A stretch of 64,000 bases of DNA from Gaetbulibacter sp. 4G1 (GTDB lineage: Bacteria; Bacteroidota; Bacteroidia; Flavobacteriales; Flavobacteriaceae). The DNA is taken from contig NZ_MDVN01000022.1 of NCBI RefSeq assembly GCF_002741945.1, positions 930,001 to 994,000 on the forward strand, given 5' to 3'. Every line of letters begins with the position of its first letter. Within the stretch, counting starts at the first letter, position 1. This document shows positions 51,326 to 60,421 of the stretch, one piece after another. Made by a program: the position numbers and the translations under genes. The notes under the pieces were generated by a model that saw only the letters and a list, made by a program, of their open reading frames with translations, ran no database searches and was not told the DNA's origin.

Positions 51326-52495
51326 TTATTCAACAACAAGTATTTTTATATCCTGCCCGTCTTTAACACTTCGTGCACCTTCATCAATAATTTCATTACC
51401 GTTTTCTAATCCAGAAAGGACTTCTATGTAATCACCTTGGGTTTTGCCAGTTTCTATAATTACACGTTTTGCTTTAGCCTTGTTTCCAGATTTATCCGTA
51501 ACTGTATATACATATTGTTGGCCCTCAGCATTTTCAGAAATAATACTTTGAGGAATTAAAATTGCTTTTTCGCTTGTGTAATCGTTTATTTTAAGTTTTG
51601 CTGTTAAGTTAGGCTTGATGGTATTCTCTTTATTATCAATTGCAACTTCAACCTTAAAAGTTCTATTTGCAGGATTAATGAAGTTTCCAGCTTGTCTAAT
51701 CTTTGCATCCATAGATTTGCCAAGAATTGGAAATTCTACTTGAACATCTTTTCCTGGAGTTACGTTAGAAATGTAACGTTCTGGAACATCAGTTTCAATA
51801 TACATGTCTTTTAGGTTTACAATTCTAAATAATTGTGATTGACCAGGAGCAACAACACTTCCTTGTTCTGTAATTACATCATCTATAGTTCCAGAAAAAG
51901 GAGCGCGAACAATTGTTTTTCCAATTTGTTGTTGTAATTGACTAACCGCTTTTTGCTGAGCTTCATAAGTAGATTTTGCTTGTAAATATTGAATTTCACT
52001 TCCAATTTTTTGATTCCATAAACGCTCTTGACGCTCAAAAGTAGTTTTTGCCAAATCTGCTTGTATTTGTAATTGAGCAACTTGTTGGCTTAAACCACCA
52101 TCATCAATTTTAGCCAAAGTTTGACCTTTAGAAACTTTTTGACCTTCTTTTACATACACACGAGTTAAGATTCCGGAGTACTCAGGAAAAATCACCAAAT
52201 TTTGTTTAGTGCTTACATTTCCTTGAAGCTCGACGTAATGATTAAAAACAGCTTCTTTTGCATCAAAAGTTGTTATTAATGGTACTCTTTCTTGAGGATC
52301 TAATTCTTTGATTTTAGCTTCAAGTTGTTTAAGTTGAGAGGCAATAGTTTGTTGCTCGCCATCTAATTGTGTTTTGCGCTTTCTAATTTGTTCTAAGTTA
52401 TTAGTAGCTATAATATCTTCGACAGATTTCTTATTATCGCCTCCACATGAAGTCAATATAATTGTTACGATTAATAATGAATATATTTTTTTCAT
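51326..52495 (-). CDS. RND periplasmic adaptor (MFP) lipoprotein
   Basis: The 389-residue adaptor has a lipoprotein signal (MKKIYSLLIVTIILTSC followed by GGDNKK) and a coiled-coil hairpin flanked by split lipoyl halves (GILTRVYVKEGQKVSKGQTLAKID and GKTIVRAPFSGTIDDVITEQGSVV). A beta-barrel and membrane-proximal domain follow (DMYIETDVPERYISNV, VYTVTDKSGNKAKAKRV). An additional early coiled coil (about 35-70) is unusual. It bridges the RND pump and the TolC channel. It sits between the tolC-like and RND genes in one operon. Confidence 0.92.
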   Translation of the reverse strand: MKKIYSLLIVTIILTSCGGDNKKSVEDIIATNNLEQIRKRKTQLDGEQQTIASQLKQLEAKIKELDPQERVPLITTFDAKEAVFNHYVELQGNVSTKQNLVIFPEYSGILTRVYVKEGQKVSKGQTLAKIDDGGLSQQVAQLQIQADLAKTTFERQERLWNQKIGSEIQYLQAKSTYEAQQKAVSQLQQQIGKTIVRAPFSGTIDDVITEQGSVVAPGQSQLFRIVNLKDMYIETDVPERYISNVTPGKDVQVEFPILGKSMDAKIRQAGNFINPANRTFKVEVAIDNKENTIKPNLTAKLKINDYTSEKAILIPQSIISENAEGQQYVYTVTDKSGNKAKAKRVIIETGKTQGDYIEVLSGLENGNEIIDEGARSVKDGQDIKILVVE

Positions 52496-52513
52496 TTTAT
52501 GATTGATATTTTA

Positions 52514-53881
52514 TTAGTTGTTTATAGTGTTTAATACTGTTTCAAGTTCTGCCTTTTTGTTAATAACATCAAGCATGGCTTGTAAGAACTCTTGTTGGGA
52601 ACTGTACAATTGTGTTTGTGCTTGTCTTAATTCAAAGCTAGTAGCGATACCTTCAAAAAACTTGGTTTGATTTTTTTTCTCTATACGTTCAGCTAAATTT
52701 AAATTTTGCTTTTTATTCTGATAATCTTCAATAGCGAATTGATAGTCACTTTTTGCAGATGCCATTTGAAGCTTTATTTTTTGTTCAGTTTCGGTTAAAG
52801 TTTCTTTCGCTTTTTCAAGATTTATTTTAGCACGCTGTGTAGATGCGCTTCTTTGACCAGAACTAAAAATAGGAATGTTCATGCTTACACCTAACAATGA
52901 TGAACCAAACCATTTTTGATTATTCTTTAAAAAATCGAAATTATTATTATTACCAGAATAGCCAGCATTTACAAAACCTCTTAGAGTTGGTAGTGCTTTA
53001 CTTTTTTCTAGTTTTAAAAGGAGCTCTTTTGATTTTTTATCGTTTTGAGAAATTCTATAGTCAATAGTGTTTTCAACATTTTCTTCAGAATTAAGCAATC
53101 CTAAAACAATATTTTGAGCAGTTAGGCTTTCTAAATTATCAGCTAGTAATGTATTAGCGTTTAAATCGGCACCTAACGTAATATTTAGCATTTGGTAAGC
53201 CAAAGTCCTTAAGCGCGAAGTATTGTTTAAATTACTTTCTACTCCAGAGAGTGTAATTTGTAACTGCTCTACACTTTCTTCGTCTCCTAATCCATTTTCG
53301 TAAATTTTAGATGTTTCATTAAGGTTCTTCTTTAAAACTTCAATGTTTCTTTCTAAAATTTTCACACTTTCTTCAGCAAGAAGTACATTTCCGTAAGCAT
53401 TAATTACAGCCTTTCTAACCTCTAAATTTGTTTTTTCTTTAGCGTTTTTTGATATTTCTAAAAACACTTTTGCAGATTGTAATCCAACAAGATAAGAGCC
53501 ATCAAAAATTAATTGTTCTAAAGTTACAGTACCATTCATGGTTTGCTTAGTTCCAAAAGTAGCAGGGAATTGATCATTAATTCCAAGACCTAAATCGGCT
53601 CTAGCTGCGTCTGATAAAATGGAAGCTGGTAGCAAAGACACTTGTTGCTTTAACCAATTATTGTAATCTATACTTGCATTAATTTGTGGTAACCCAATTG
53701 TTGTGGTTTCCCATTTTTGTTTTTCTGCTGCTTCAATATCAAGTGCTGCAATTTTTGATGTTCGATTATTTTCTAAAGCATAATCTATAGCTTCTTGTAA
53801 TGTGAAACTTTGAGCACTTTCTTGCGAAAATGAGACAAAAGCACATAATAAACTAAAAATTAATATTAGTTTGTTTTTCAT
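52514..53881 (-). CDS. TolC family outer-membrane efflux channel
   Basis: The 455-residue protein has a signal peptide (MKNKLILIFSLLCAFVSFSQ) and two repeats of the TolC helical-barrel pattern (FTLQEAIDYALENNRTSKIAALDIEAAEKQKW at the start; ISLEKAKETLTETEQKIKLQMASAKSDYQFA in the second half, then AERIEKKNQTKFFEGIATSFELRQAQTQLYSSQQEFLQAM). It provides the outer-membrane exit duct for the RND system encoded after it. It follows the TetR gene by 12 bp. Confidence 0.92.
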   Translation of the reverse strand: MKNKLILIFSLLCAFVSFSQESAQSFTLQEAIDYALENNRTSKIAALDIEAAEKQKWETTTIGLPQINASIDYNNWLKQQVSLLPASILSDAARADLGLGINDQFPATFGTKQTMNGTVTLEQLIFDGSYLVGLQSAKVFLEISKNAKEKTNLEVRKAVINAYGNVLLAEESVKILERNIEVLKKNLNETSKIYENGLGDEESVEQLQITLSGVESNLNNTSRLRTLAYQMLNITLGADLNANTLLADNLESLTAQNIVLGLLNSEENVENTIDYRISQNDKKSKELLLKLEKSKALPTLRGFVNAGYSGNNNNFDFLKNNQKWFGSSLLGVSMNIPIFSSGQRSASTQRAKINLEKAKETLTETEQKIKLQMASAKSDYQFAIEDYQNKKQNLNLAERIEKKNQTKFFEGIATSFELRQAQTQLYSSQQEFLQAMLDVINKKAELETVLNTINN

Positions 53882-53893
53882 TTTAGTGTTTAT

Positions 53894-54499
53894 TTATGAT
53901 TGATTTGATGTTATAAATTGATTTAATATTTCAAGTCCTTTTGGAGTACAGATTCCACGCAAGTGGTACTCTAAATAATTACTCATTAGCATATTCATTG
54001 AAAACTTCTTAAGAGGAAATAAGTCTTTATCTTTTATTGCAAGCATCGAATTAAAATAAATCCTTGCAATAAATTCTACACTAATAGAATCTCTATATAA
54101 ACCCTGATTTATCCCTCTATTTAAATTATCGGTAACACACGTTTGCATAACCTCAAACTGTTTACTTTTTAAAGTATTAAATATTTTAGGATAATATTTT
54201 TGAAGTTGATATTGAGGCGAAGACTTTTCATCTTTTAAATGCTCCATAATAAACTGCTTGATGCTATATATTTCCTCAATAGGATTTTTTTCTAACGAAC
54301 AAATATGATCTATTCCACAAGAAATAGACTCAAATAGGTTTAGCGTTGTAGCCTCTACTAGCTTTGTTTTATTGTCAAAATGTTGATATATAGTTTTTTT
54401 GGAAACACCCAAAGAACTAGCAATATCATCCATTGTCACGCTTTTAAAACCATAGCTTAAAAACAAATCTGTTGCGCCTAATAAAATTTTATCTCTCAT
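53894..54499 (-). CDS. TetR family repressor of the efflux operon
   Basis: The 201-residue regulator has an N-terminal helix-turn-helix (about 20-45: VTMDDIASSLGVSKKTIYQHFDNKTKLVEA) and a variable ligand-binding C-terminal domain. It is the first gene of the tetR-tolC-mfp-rnd operon, which suggests autoregulation relieved by a pump substrate. ATG 54499 was chosen because the longer form begins with an unsupported TTG at 54511. A 125-bp intergenic region separates it from the divergent polyprenyl synthase gene. Confidence 0.9.
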   Translation of the reverse strand: MRDKILLGATDLFLSYGFKSVTMDDIASSLGVSKKTIYQHFDNKTKLVEATTLNLFESISCGIDHICSLEKNPIEEIYSIKQFIMEHLKDEKSSPQYQLQKYYPKIFNTLKSKQFEVMQTCVTDNLNRGINQGLYRDSISVEFIARIYFNSMLAIKDKDLFPLKKFSMNMLMSNYLEYHLRGICTPKGLEILNQFITSNQS

Positions 54500-54612
54500 A
54501 ATCGGGCACAAAACTACGACAGGAAACTTTAAAAACCTAAAAAGTTTCCAAAGTTTTAATAATTTTTTAACATATCCTTTACATTGGAGTTTTTAATTAT
54601 GATGAATTACTC

Positions 54613-54620
54613 TATTTTTG
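54613..54620 (+). promoter_or_regulatory. -7 box with leaderless spacing for the polyprenyl synthase
   Basis: TATTTTTG matches TAnnTTTG. Four bases (TTTG) separate it from ATG 54625, exactly the spacing seen at dxs, so the transcript probably begins at the start codon. Confidence 0.55.
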
Positions 54621-54624
54621 TTTG

Positions 54625-55599
54625 ATGCTTTCAATAGAAGAATACCAGGAAGAGTTTGTTGAGTTTTTAAATAATTATTCAACTGTAAAAGAACCTCAAA
54701 CATTATATAACCCTATTCAATATATCTTAAATTTAGGAGGAAAAAGGTTAAGACCAGTTTTAACGTTAATGACTGCCGATATTTTTAATAACGATTATAA
54801 AAAGGCACTAAATGCGGCACTAAGCATAGAAGTATTTCATAATTTTTCTTTAATACATGACGATATTATGGATGATGCTCCTTTGCGTCGCGGACAAAAA
54901 ACGGTGCATGAGAAGTGGGATGTAAATACAGGTATTCTATCAGGAGATGCTATGTTAATTATGGCTTATCAATTATTTGAAAACTATGAAGCTAATACGT
55001 TTCAAGCTTTAGCAAAATTATTTAGTAAAACGGCTTTAGAAGTTTGTGAAGGACAACAGTATGATATTGATTTTGAGACCAGTGACCATGTTACTGTTTA
55101 TGAATATTTAAAAATGATTGAATACAAAACAGCTGTTTTAGTTGGAGCTGCAATGAAAATGGGAGCCATTGTTGCTGGAGCTTCTATAGAAGATCAAAAT
55201 AGTATATATGATTTTGGTAAAAATTTAGGAATTGCTTTTCAGTTACAAGACGATTATTTAGATGCTTTTGGTAACCCTAAAACTTTTGGAAAGCAAGTTG
55301 GTGGTGATATTATTGAAAATAAAAAAACCTATTTGTATATAAAAGCTCTTGAGTTTTCTGAAGAGGAAAACAAGCTGAAATTGCAACAATTATTTAGTAA
55401 TAATGTAAATACAACTGATAATAAAGTTGAAGTTGTAAAGCAAATTTTTAAAACGTCAGGCTCTGCCGAAGCCACTAAGAAAGCTATTCAAGATTATACA
55501 AATAAGGCGTTTATGGTTTTAAAGTCATTAAATATTTCTGATGATAAAAAAGCAATTTTAAAAGACTTCGGAACAGGCTTAATGAATAGGAATGTATGA
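54625..55599 (+). CDS. Polyprenyl diphosphate synthase
   Basis: The 324-residue trans-prenyltransferase extends isoprenoid chains from isopentenyl diphosphate. It has both aspartate-rich motifs: DDIMDD in LIHDDIMDDAPLRRGQKTVHEKW and DDYLD in AFQLQDDYLDAFGNPKTFGKQVGGDI. The substrate pocket motif GGKRLRPVL is also present. The product chain length cannot be read safely. ATG 54625 is preferred to the TTG directly before it. It overlaps the next gene by ATGA. Confidence 0.92.
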   Translation: MLSIEEYQEEFVEFLNNYSTVKEPQTLYNPIQYILNLGGKRLRPVLTLMTADIFNNDYKKALNAALSIEVFHNFSLIHDDIMDDAPLRRGQKTVHEKWDVNTGILSGDAMLIMAYQLFENYEANTFQALAKLFSKTALEVCEGQQYDIDFETSDHVTVYEYLKMIEYKTAVLVGAAMKMGAIVAGASIEDQNSIYDFGKNLGIAFQLQDDYLDAFGNPKTFGKQVGGDIIENKKTYLYIKALEFSEEENKLKLQQLFSNNVNTTDNKVEVVKQIFKTSGSAEATKKAIQDYTNKAFMVLKSLNISDDKKAILKDFGTGLMNRNV

Positions 55600-55946
55600 T
55601 GCAGCTACCATCTACTTTTGAAACATTAATTGAAGAAGCAAATCAATTCAATTTATATAATAAATTAATCAAACAACTCAATAAAGATTTTTTATTAGCA
55701 AATATTGATTTAGATTTTCATGAAGATGTTTTACCAACAAGTTTAAAGTTACTACTTCACGAAACTATTTATAAGCTTATTCAAGAAAAATTTACCGAGT
55801 ATCTTAATTTACTTTATATCATTGATGTATCAGAAAAACAAGTAAAAGCATTGGATGGAAATGATACATTAAAGTTATCTGAAGAGGTCTCGTTTTTAAT
55901 TTTAAAACGTGAGTGGCAAAAAGTATGGTATAAAAACAAATATTAA
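55596..55946 (+). CDS. Small soluble protein coupled to polyprenyl synthase
   Basis: This 116-residue helical protein overlaps the polyprenyl synthase stop by four bases (ATGA), so it is translationally coupled. No signal peptide, membrane helix or known motif is visible (LHETIYKLIQEKFTEYLNLLYIIDVSE, VSFLILKREWQKVWYKNKY). A second ATG at 55599 is also possible. I do not recognise the family. Confidence 0.6.
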   Translation: MMQLPSTFETLIEEANQFNLYNKLIKQLNKDFLLANIDLDFHEDVLPTSLKLLLHETIYKLIQEKFTEYLNLLYIIDVSEKQVKALDGNDTLKLSEEVSFLILKREWQKVWYKNKY

Positions 55947-55981
55947 TTAAGACAAACTTATCCTAATTAAAAATATTGTTA

Positions 55982-55989
55982 TACATTTG
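55982..55989 (+). promoter_or_regulatory. -7 box of the Rrf2 regulator gene
   Basis: TACATTTG matches TAnnTTTG and lies 20 bp before ATG 56010. It is centred in the short inverted repeat ATACATTTGTAT, which could also be an operator. Confidence 0.5.
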
Positions 55990-56009
55990 TATTAAATTAA
56001 CGACGCTAT

Positions 56010-56444
56010 ATGTTTTCTAAAGCTTGCGAATACGGTATTAAAGCATCTATTTTTATTGCCATAAATTCTTTTGATGGAAAACGTGTAAGCCCTAAAGAAA
56101 TAGCTAAAGAAATTGATTCTCCAGAAGCTTTTACAGCAAAAATTTTACAAGCTTTAGTTAAAAATAATGTTATTAATTCTGTTAAAGGTGCGTATGGAGG
56201 TTTTGAAATTGATAAAAATAAAATATCAACAGTAAAATTAGCTCATATAGTAAACGCCATTGATGGCGATTCTATTTATAGCGGATGTGGTTTAGGTTTA
56301 CATAAATGTGATGAAGCTCACCCATGTCCTGTGCATGATAAATTTAAAGCTATAAGAGAAGGTTTAAAGCAAATGCTAGAAGATACAAGTTTAGAAGAAT
56401 TGGCACTAAATATTAAATCGGGAGCATCGTTTTTAAGGATTTAA
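56010..56444 (+). CDS. Rrf2 family iron-sulfur transcriptional regulator
   Basis: The 144-residue protein has the Rrf2 winged helix (FSKACEYGIKASIFIA, VSPKEIAKEIDSPEAFTAKILQALVKNNVI, GAYGGFEI) and three cysteines at 93, 100 and 106 (C-x6-C-x5-C) that would ligate an Fe-S cluster as in NsrR and IscR. It is 49 bp upstream of the Ric repair gene, which makes NO or Fe-S stress the likely signal. The copper/nos cluster that follows fits this. The NsrR label is plausible but not proven. Confidence 0.85.
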   Translation: MFSKACEYGIKASIFIAINSFDGKRVSPKEIAKEIDSPEAFTAKILQALVKNNVINSVKGAYGGFEIDKNKISTVKLAHIVNAIDGDSIYSGCGLGLHKCDEAHPCPVHDKFKAIREGLKQMLEDTSLEELALNIKSGASFLRI

Positions 56445-56493
56445 AAAAATTTGAATATAAATAGGATAAAAACATCCGAAATAAATAATTATT

Positions 56494-57225
56494 ATGGAAA
56501 CACTACAAAAAGATTCACAAAAACAAATCGGACAATTTGTAGCCGAAGATTATAGAACTGCAGCCGTTTTTTCAAAATATAAAATAGATTTTTGTTGCAA
56601 TGGTAACAGATCAATTGATGAAGCTTGCGAAAAAAAAGGAATAGACAGCAATGTGTTATTAGATGAACTTAGCCGTGTTTTAAATGAAAAAAGAGGAGAG
56701 TCTATAGATTATAAATCGTGGCCATTAGATTTGTTAATTGATTATATTGAAAAAAAACATCATCGCTATGTAGAAGAAAGAATTCCAGTGTTGAAACAGT
56801 TTTTAGATAAATTATGTCGTGTTCATGGTGAGCGTCATCCAGAATTATTTAAAATAAATGAATTATTTACTGCCTCGGCAGGTGAATTAGCGTCACATAT
56901 GAAGAAGGAAGAACTTATATTGTTCCCTTTTGTAAAAAAAATGGTAAAAGCTAAATTGCAACAGGGCGCTATTCAATCTCCACAGTTTATAACGGTAGAA
57001 AACCCAATTGAAATGATGATACATGAACATGATAATGAAGGGGAACGTTTCAGACAAATAGCTGAGCTTACAAATAATTATACTCCTCCAGCAGATGCCT
57101 GCAATACATATAGGGTAACATTTGCGATGTTAGAAGAATTTGAAAAAGATTTACATTTACATATTCACTTAGAAAACAATATTTTATTCCCTCAAGCTAT
57201 AGAGCTAGAACAACAATTTGGTTAA
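56494..57225 (+). CDS. ric: Iron-sulfur cluster repair di-iron protein
   Basis: The 243-residue protein has an N-terminal ScdA_N domain (GQFVAEDYRTAAVFSKYKIDFCCNGNRSIDEAC) and a hemerythrin-like di-iron domain with its His/Glu ligands (KKHHRYVEERIPVL, HGERHPELF, HMKKEELILFPFV, MIHEHDNEGERFRQI, HLHIHLENNILFPQA). The Ric/YtfE/ScdA family repairs iron-sulfur clusters damaged by NO or peroxide. It is adjacent to an Rrf2 regulator. A GGAT-N6-ATCC inverted repeat (56464-56477) in the spacer is a candidate operator. Confidence 0.92.
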   Translation: METLQKDSQKQIGQFVAEDYRTAAVFSKYKIDFCCNGNRSIDEACEKKGIDSNVLLDELSRVLNEKRGESIDYKSWPLDLLIDYIEKKHHRYVEERIPVLKQFLDKLCRVHGERHPELFKINELFTASAGELASHMKKEELILFPFVKKMVKAKLQQGAIQSPQFITVENPIEMMIHEHDNEGERFRQIAELTNNYTPPADACNTYRVTFAMLEEFEKDLHLHIHLENNILFPQAIELEQQFG

Positions 57226-57261
57226 TAGCAAATTCAATTTAGAGCGGTAATATTTAATCGG

Positions 57262-57302
57262 AAAATCCCAAGAAGTAAAACGAATTGCTTTTTGGGATTT
57301 TT
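57262..57302. terminator. Bidirectional terminator between ric and the copper receptor
   Basis: AAAATCCCAA and TTGGGATTTTT pair across a 20-nt loop in which AAG/CTT can add further pairs. It lies between convergent stops at 57225 (+) and 57328 (-). Confidence 0.7.
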
Positions 57303-57327
57303 AATGAAATTAAAAAATGAACTCTAT

Positions 57328-59322
57328 CTAAAATACAAAGGATACATTCATATAAAAATTACGTCCTTGTCTTGGTATATTATTCCAATCTGCGTAGGTT
57401 GAATAATTCGCATCTAAAATATTTTCAACACCATATTTTAAAATCCATTTTTTAGTATTAGTATAGAAAATATTTCCAAAATTAAAGTTTAAAACACCAT
57501 ACGCTGGTGTTTCGTCTTCACCATAAAAACTACTATAATTACTTTGGTTTCCATTACCTTCTAATTGAATTGCTGCATTAAACTTTGCAGTGCTATAACT
57601 AAATTCTGCTAAATATGATATAGGTTTTATAAGAGGTAGATTTTTATTGTTACTACCTGTTCCGTAATTATAACCAAGGGTCCCGTTAATTGAAAATGAT
57701 TTTGATAATTTATATGATGTATTTAAATACACGTCAAAAATAGAAGCGTTTGATAAAGCTTTATAAATTCTAACACCATTTGCGCTAATAGTCATAGGGC
57801 TTAACGATGCATCAATATCTCCAATAATATAATCCATAATATGAAAATAAGAGGCTTCAACTCCTATGTGAAATTTACTATTATGAAAATTTGCTTTTAC
57901 ATTTGCTTCAATTGCTTTTTCGTTTTTTAGGGTTGGGTTTCCTATGTAATCATACCTATCAAAACTATTAAAGAGAAAAAACCCATAACCTTCACTAACA
58001 GAAGGGGCTCTTTCTCCATAACCAATACCAAAACTAATATCGTAGTTTTTCTTTTTAAATGTATAATTTGAAGCTATGCTAGTTAAAAACCTACTCTTAG
58101 TATCATCAATTTCAGGATAAAAAATTTGAAGACTTTCTAGCCCAACATCTTTAGCAATTTTATTGCTATGGAAACCAACTCTAATGGAAGTAGAAAGCGT
58201 TTCATTATCATTTAAAGAGAAATCATTTTTTGCAAAAACCCCTGTATAAAGTGTTCTTATATCTGGCCATGTGTACATAAACATGGCAGGTTGATTAGAG
58301 TCGTTTGGGTGCATAGTCATTTCTGCTAACGAACGATTGTAAAACCCATTTAAATTTAACACTAACTTATGTTTATTAATGTTTGTTGTAGCTTTACTAT
58401 AAAACCCATAAGTATCACTCCACCCAGGCATATCCATACGAATTGGTACATCTGGACGTTTAGAATCGTCCATGATATGAGTAATGGTATTAAAGTAAAG
58501 TTTAGTTTCTAAGGTTTTTATAAATGTTGAATCGTTGCTGTAATTATGAGTAACAGATGTAATTAAAGCTTCGGCAAGTGAAACATCCATTGGTAATGCA
58601 GGATAACCAACATCGGTAGCTTTATCGTAAATTACATTTGCATCAATGGATTGGTTTTCGTTTAGTTTAAAACCTGTTTGTAATGATATGTTGTATTTTT
58701 GAAATTGAGAATACAATATTTCTTGACTGTTTCCAGCCTCATAATTATCAGATTTTCTAAAAATACCATCAGCATTAATATAAAAATTGCTACTAGAATA
58801 TTCCATATCTAAACCTCCAGTTCTATAGTTACCATTGGTTTCGTAACCTAAATCTATACTTGTTTTTAAGCCAGATTCAAAATATTTGCTTGCTGGTAGT
58901 TTTAAATCTAATCCGCCACCAACGCAATGTCCGTTTTCTGTACCTGTTTGACCAGAACCAACACTTACTTTTTCTAAATTAGAAACATCTACATAGGATG
59001 TAATAGGATCCATTTTATCAGTACAGGCACCAAAAATTTGCATACCATCAATAGTTACGTTTAATCGATCGCTATTCATGTTATTTATTGTTGGTTCCCA
59101 AGCATAATTACCACGTTTTATCATGGTAACTTTATTTGCCTTCTCTAAATATTCATCTATACTAGATAAGGTTTTTTCTTGTCTATAGTTGCTAAGTTTG
59201 CGTCGCCCTAAAACAATAACTTCGTCTAATTTAGTTGTGTCTTTTTTAACGGCACCATCTTCTTGAGCAAATGTAAATCCGCTGAAAAGAAAAATAATGC
59301 TGTATTTGATAAACTTTTTCAT
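57328..59322 (-). CDS. Copper-type TonB-dependent receptor (OprC/NosA-like)
   Basis: The 664-residue outer-membrane receptor has a signal peptide (about 1-20, ending FTFAQ). Its plug contains the feature of the copper receptors NosA/OprC, GACTDKMDPITSY, with Cys100 and Met104 in the CxxxM copper motif. A Met/His-rich loop, EMTMHPNDSNQPAMFMYTWPD, supplies more possible ligands. The barrel ends in VSFVF. It has no CarboxypepD_reg domain, unlike the other receptors in this window. It is downstream of the lipoprotein and Cys-protein genes and near nosYFDL, so it probably imports copper for the CuA and CuZ centres of nitrous oxide reductase. Confidence 0.85.
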   Translation of the reverse strand: MKKFIKYSIIFLFSGFTFAQEDGAVKKDTTKLDEVIVLGRRKLSNYRQEKTLSSIDEYLEKANKVTMIKRGNYAWEPTINNMNSDRLNVTIDGMQIFGACTDKMDPITSYVDVSNLEKVSVGSGQTGTENGHCVGGGLDLKLPASKYFESGLKTSIDLGYETNGNYRTGGLDMEYSSSNFYINADGIFRKSDNYEAGNSQEILYSQFQKYNISLQTGFKLNENQSIDANVIYDKATDVGYPALPMDVSLAEALITSVTHNYSNDSTFIKTLETKLYFNTITHIMDDSKRPDVPIRMDMPGWSDTYGFYSKATTNINKHKLVLNLNGFYNRSLAEMTMHPNDSNQPAMFMYTWPDIRTLYTGVFAKNDFSLNDNETLSTSIRVGFHSNKIAKDVGLESLQIFYPEIDDTKSRFLTSIASNYTFKKKNYDISFGIGYGERAPSVSEGYGFFLFNSFDRYDYIGNPTLKNEKAIEANVKANFHNSKFHIGVEASYFHIMDYIIGDIDASLSPMTISANGVRIYKALSNASIFDVYLNTSYKLSKSFSINGTLGYNYGTGSNNKNLPLIKPISYLAEFSYSTAKFNAAIQLEGNGNQSNYSSFYGEDETPAYGVLNFNFGNIFYTNTKKWILKYGVENILDANYSTYADWNNIPRQGRNFYMNVSFVF

Positions 59323-59386
59323 GTTTTTTTAGTGCTTTTAAACAGACGCATTATAATTTACAATGCGCCTGATTTTTAACAAACCT

Positions 59387-60232
59387 TTAGAATTCTAGCT
59401 CTAAATACAATGAACTTTTGGTATGATCTTCGGTTACATCTTCGCCCTTCAAAACCTCACTGTGATCGTTAATTAATTTTAAATTAAGTACCCAGTAACC
59501 TGTCATTGTTAAAGATAAATCGCCGTGATACATATGGTCTTCAGCATTATAACTTAAATCGGTATTGTTAGGAGAACTGTGATTGCCCATTCCTGGCATT
59601 CTTGGGTCGAGTGTAATGGTATAATCTTCAACCACAGGAAAAGTCATCATATTCTTCATTTTAAAAAGACCAACCTTAAGATCGTTAATTGCAATTTTTG
59701 GCTCATTAGGTTCAATTAAAGCAATAATGTATCGGCTATCATCACTCCCCATAAAACTGGTTGTATTTTGTTTTTCGGACTGCAAAACCACTATATCACT
59801 TGATGCTGTATAATCTGTTCCATCAATAGTGTAATTTACAGTTAAAGACCAACCAGAACCATCTGTATTTGTCATTTGATAAATAACAAACCCTTCATAA
59901 ACAGTTTCTTTACCTACTGATTTTGTAATTTCAGATTTAGGGCAAGAGTGTTGCATTGATGGCATTTGCATCATTGGCATCCAAGAAATGGAAGCGTTTT
60001 TTATATAACTACTTGATGCTTTTTCTTTTATTCTAATACTTACATTATTATACCCTGTTCTAAAATCTCCAGTAGTATTAAACAACTCGATGGTGTGCGT
60101 TGTGTTAGTAATATCTTGAACTTTTATAAGGCCTTCAATTTCATTTATTATTGGAGCTTCATTGTCATCTGTTGAACATGATATGGTGAATAATGTAATA
60201 AGTAGAATAGGTAATATATATCTAAATTTCAT
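59387..60232 (-). CDS. Met/His-rich lipoprotein, likely copper handling
   Basis: The 281-residue lipoprotein has the lipobox ISCS and an acidic export signal, TDDNE. Two domains contain clusters of possible copper ligands: WMPMMQMPSMQHSC and, later, MKNMMTFP, DPRMPGMGNHSS and MYHGDLSLTMTGYWVLNLKL. The last segment resembles YtkA/FixH-like copper-associated domains. It sits 64 bp upstream of the copper receptor gene on the same strand and probably hands copper to or from it. The family was not confirmed. Confidence 0.7.
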   Translation of the reverse strand: MKFRYILPILLITLFTISCSTDDNEAPIINEIEGLIKVQDITNTTHTIELFNTTGDFRTGYNNVSIRIKEKASSSYIKNASISWMPMMQMPSMQHSCPKSEITKSVGKETVYEGFVIYQMTNTDGSGWSLTVNYTIDGTDYTASSDIVVLQSEKQNTTSFMGSDDSRYIIALIEPNEPKIAINDLKVGLFKMKNMMTFPVVEDYTITLDPRMPGMGNHSSPNNTDLSYNAEDHMYHGDLSLTMTGYWVLNLKLINDHSEVLKGEDVTEDHTKSSLYLELEF

Positions 60233-60259
60233 CTGTTTTATGTTTTACTTGTCAGATAT

Positions 60260-60312
60260 AACATCCATAATAATCATTGCATTATGCGACTAAATTTTTA
60301 GTCATGGATGTT
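60260..60312 (-). promoter_or_regulatory. Nested inverted repeats upstream of the copper lipoprotein gene
   Basis: An outer perfect 9-bp repeat, AACATCCAT (60260-60268) with ATGGATGTT (60304-60312), encloses a perfect 16-bp palindrome, GACTAAATTTTTAGTC (60288-60303). It lies 28-80 bp ahead of the lipoprotein start. It could be an operator pair or a structured leader for copper or nitrogen-oxide control. Confidence 0.55.
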
Positions 60313-60421
60313 TTATTTTTGTTAGTTTTTTGTTTAAAATATGTCTGAAAAATTCCTACTCGCTTAAATAAATAAGCAAGGCATAGAAGTAAAATCTAAG
60401 TGATTTTATAAATCGAAAAAA

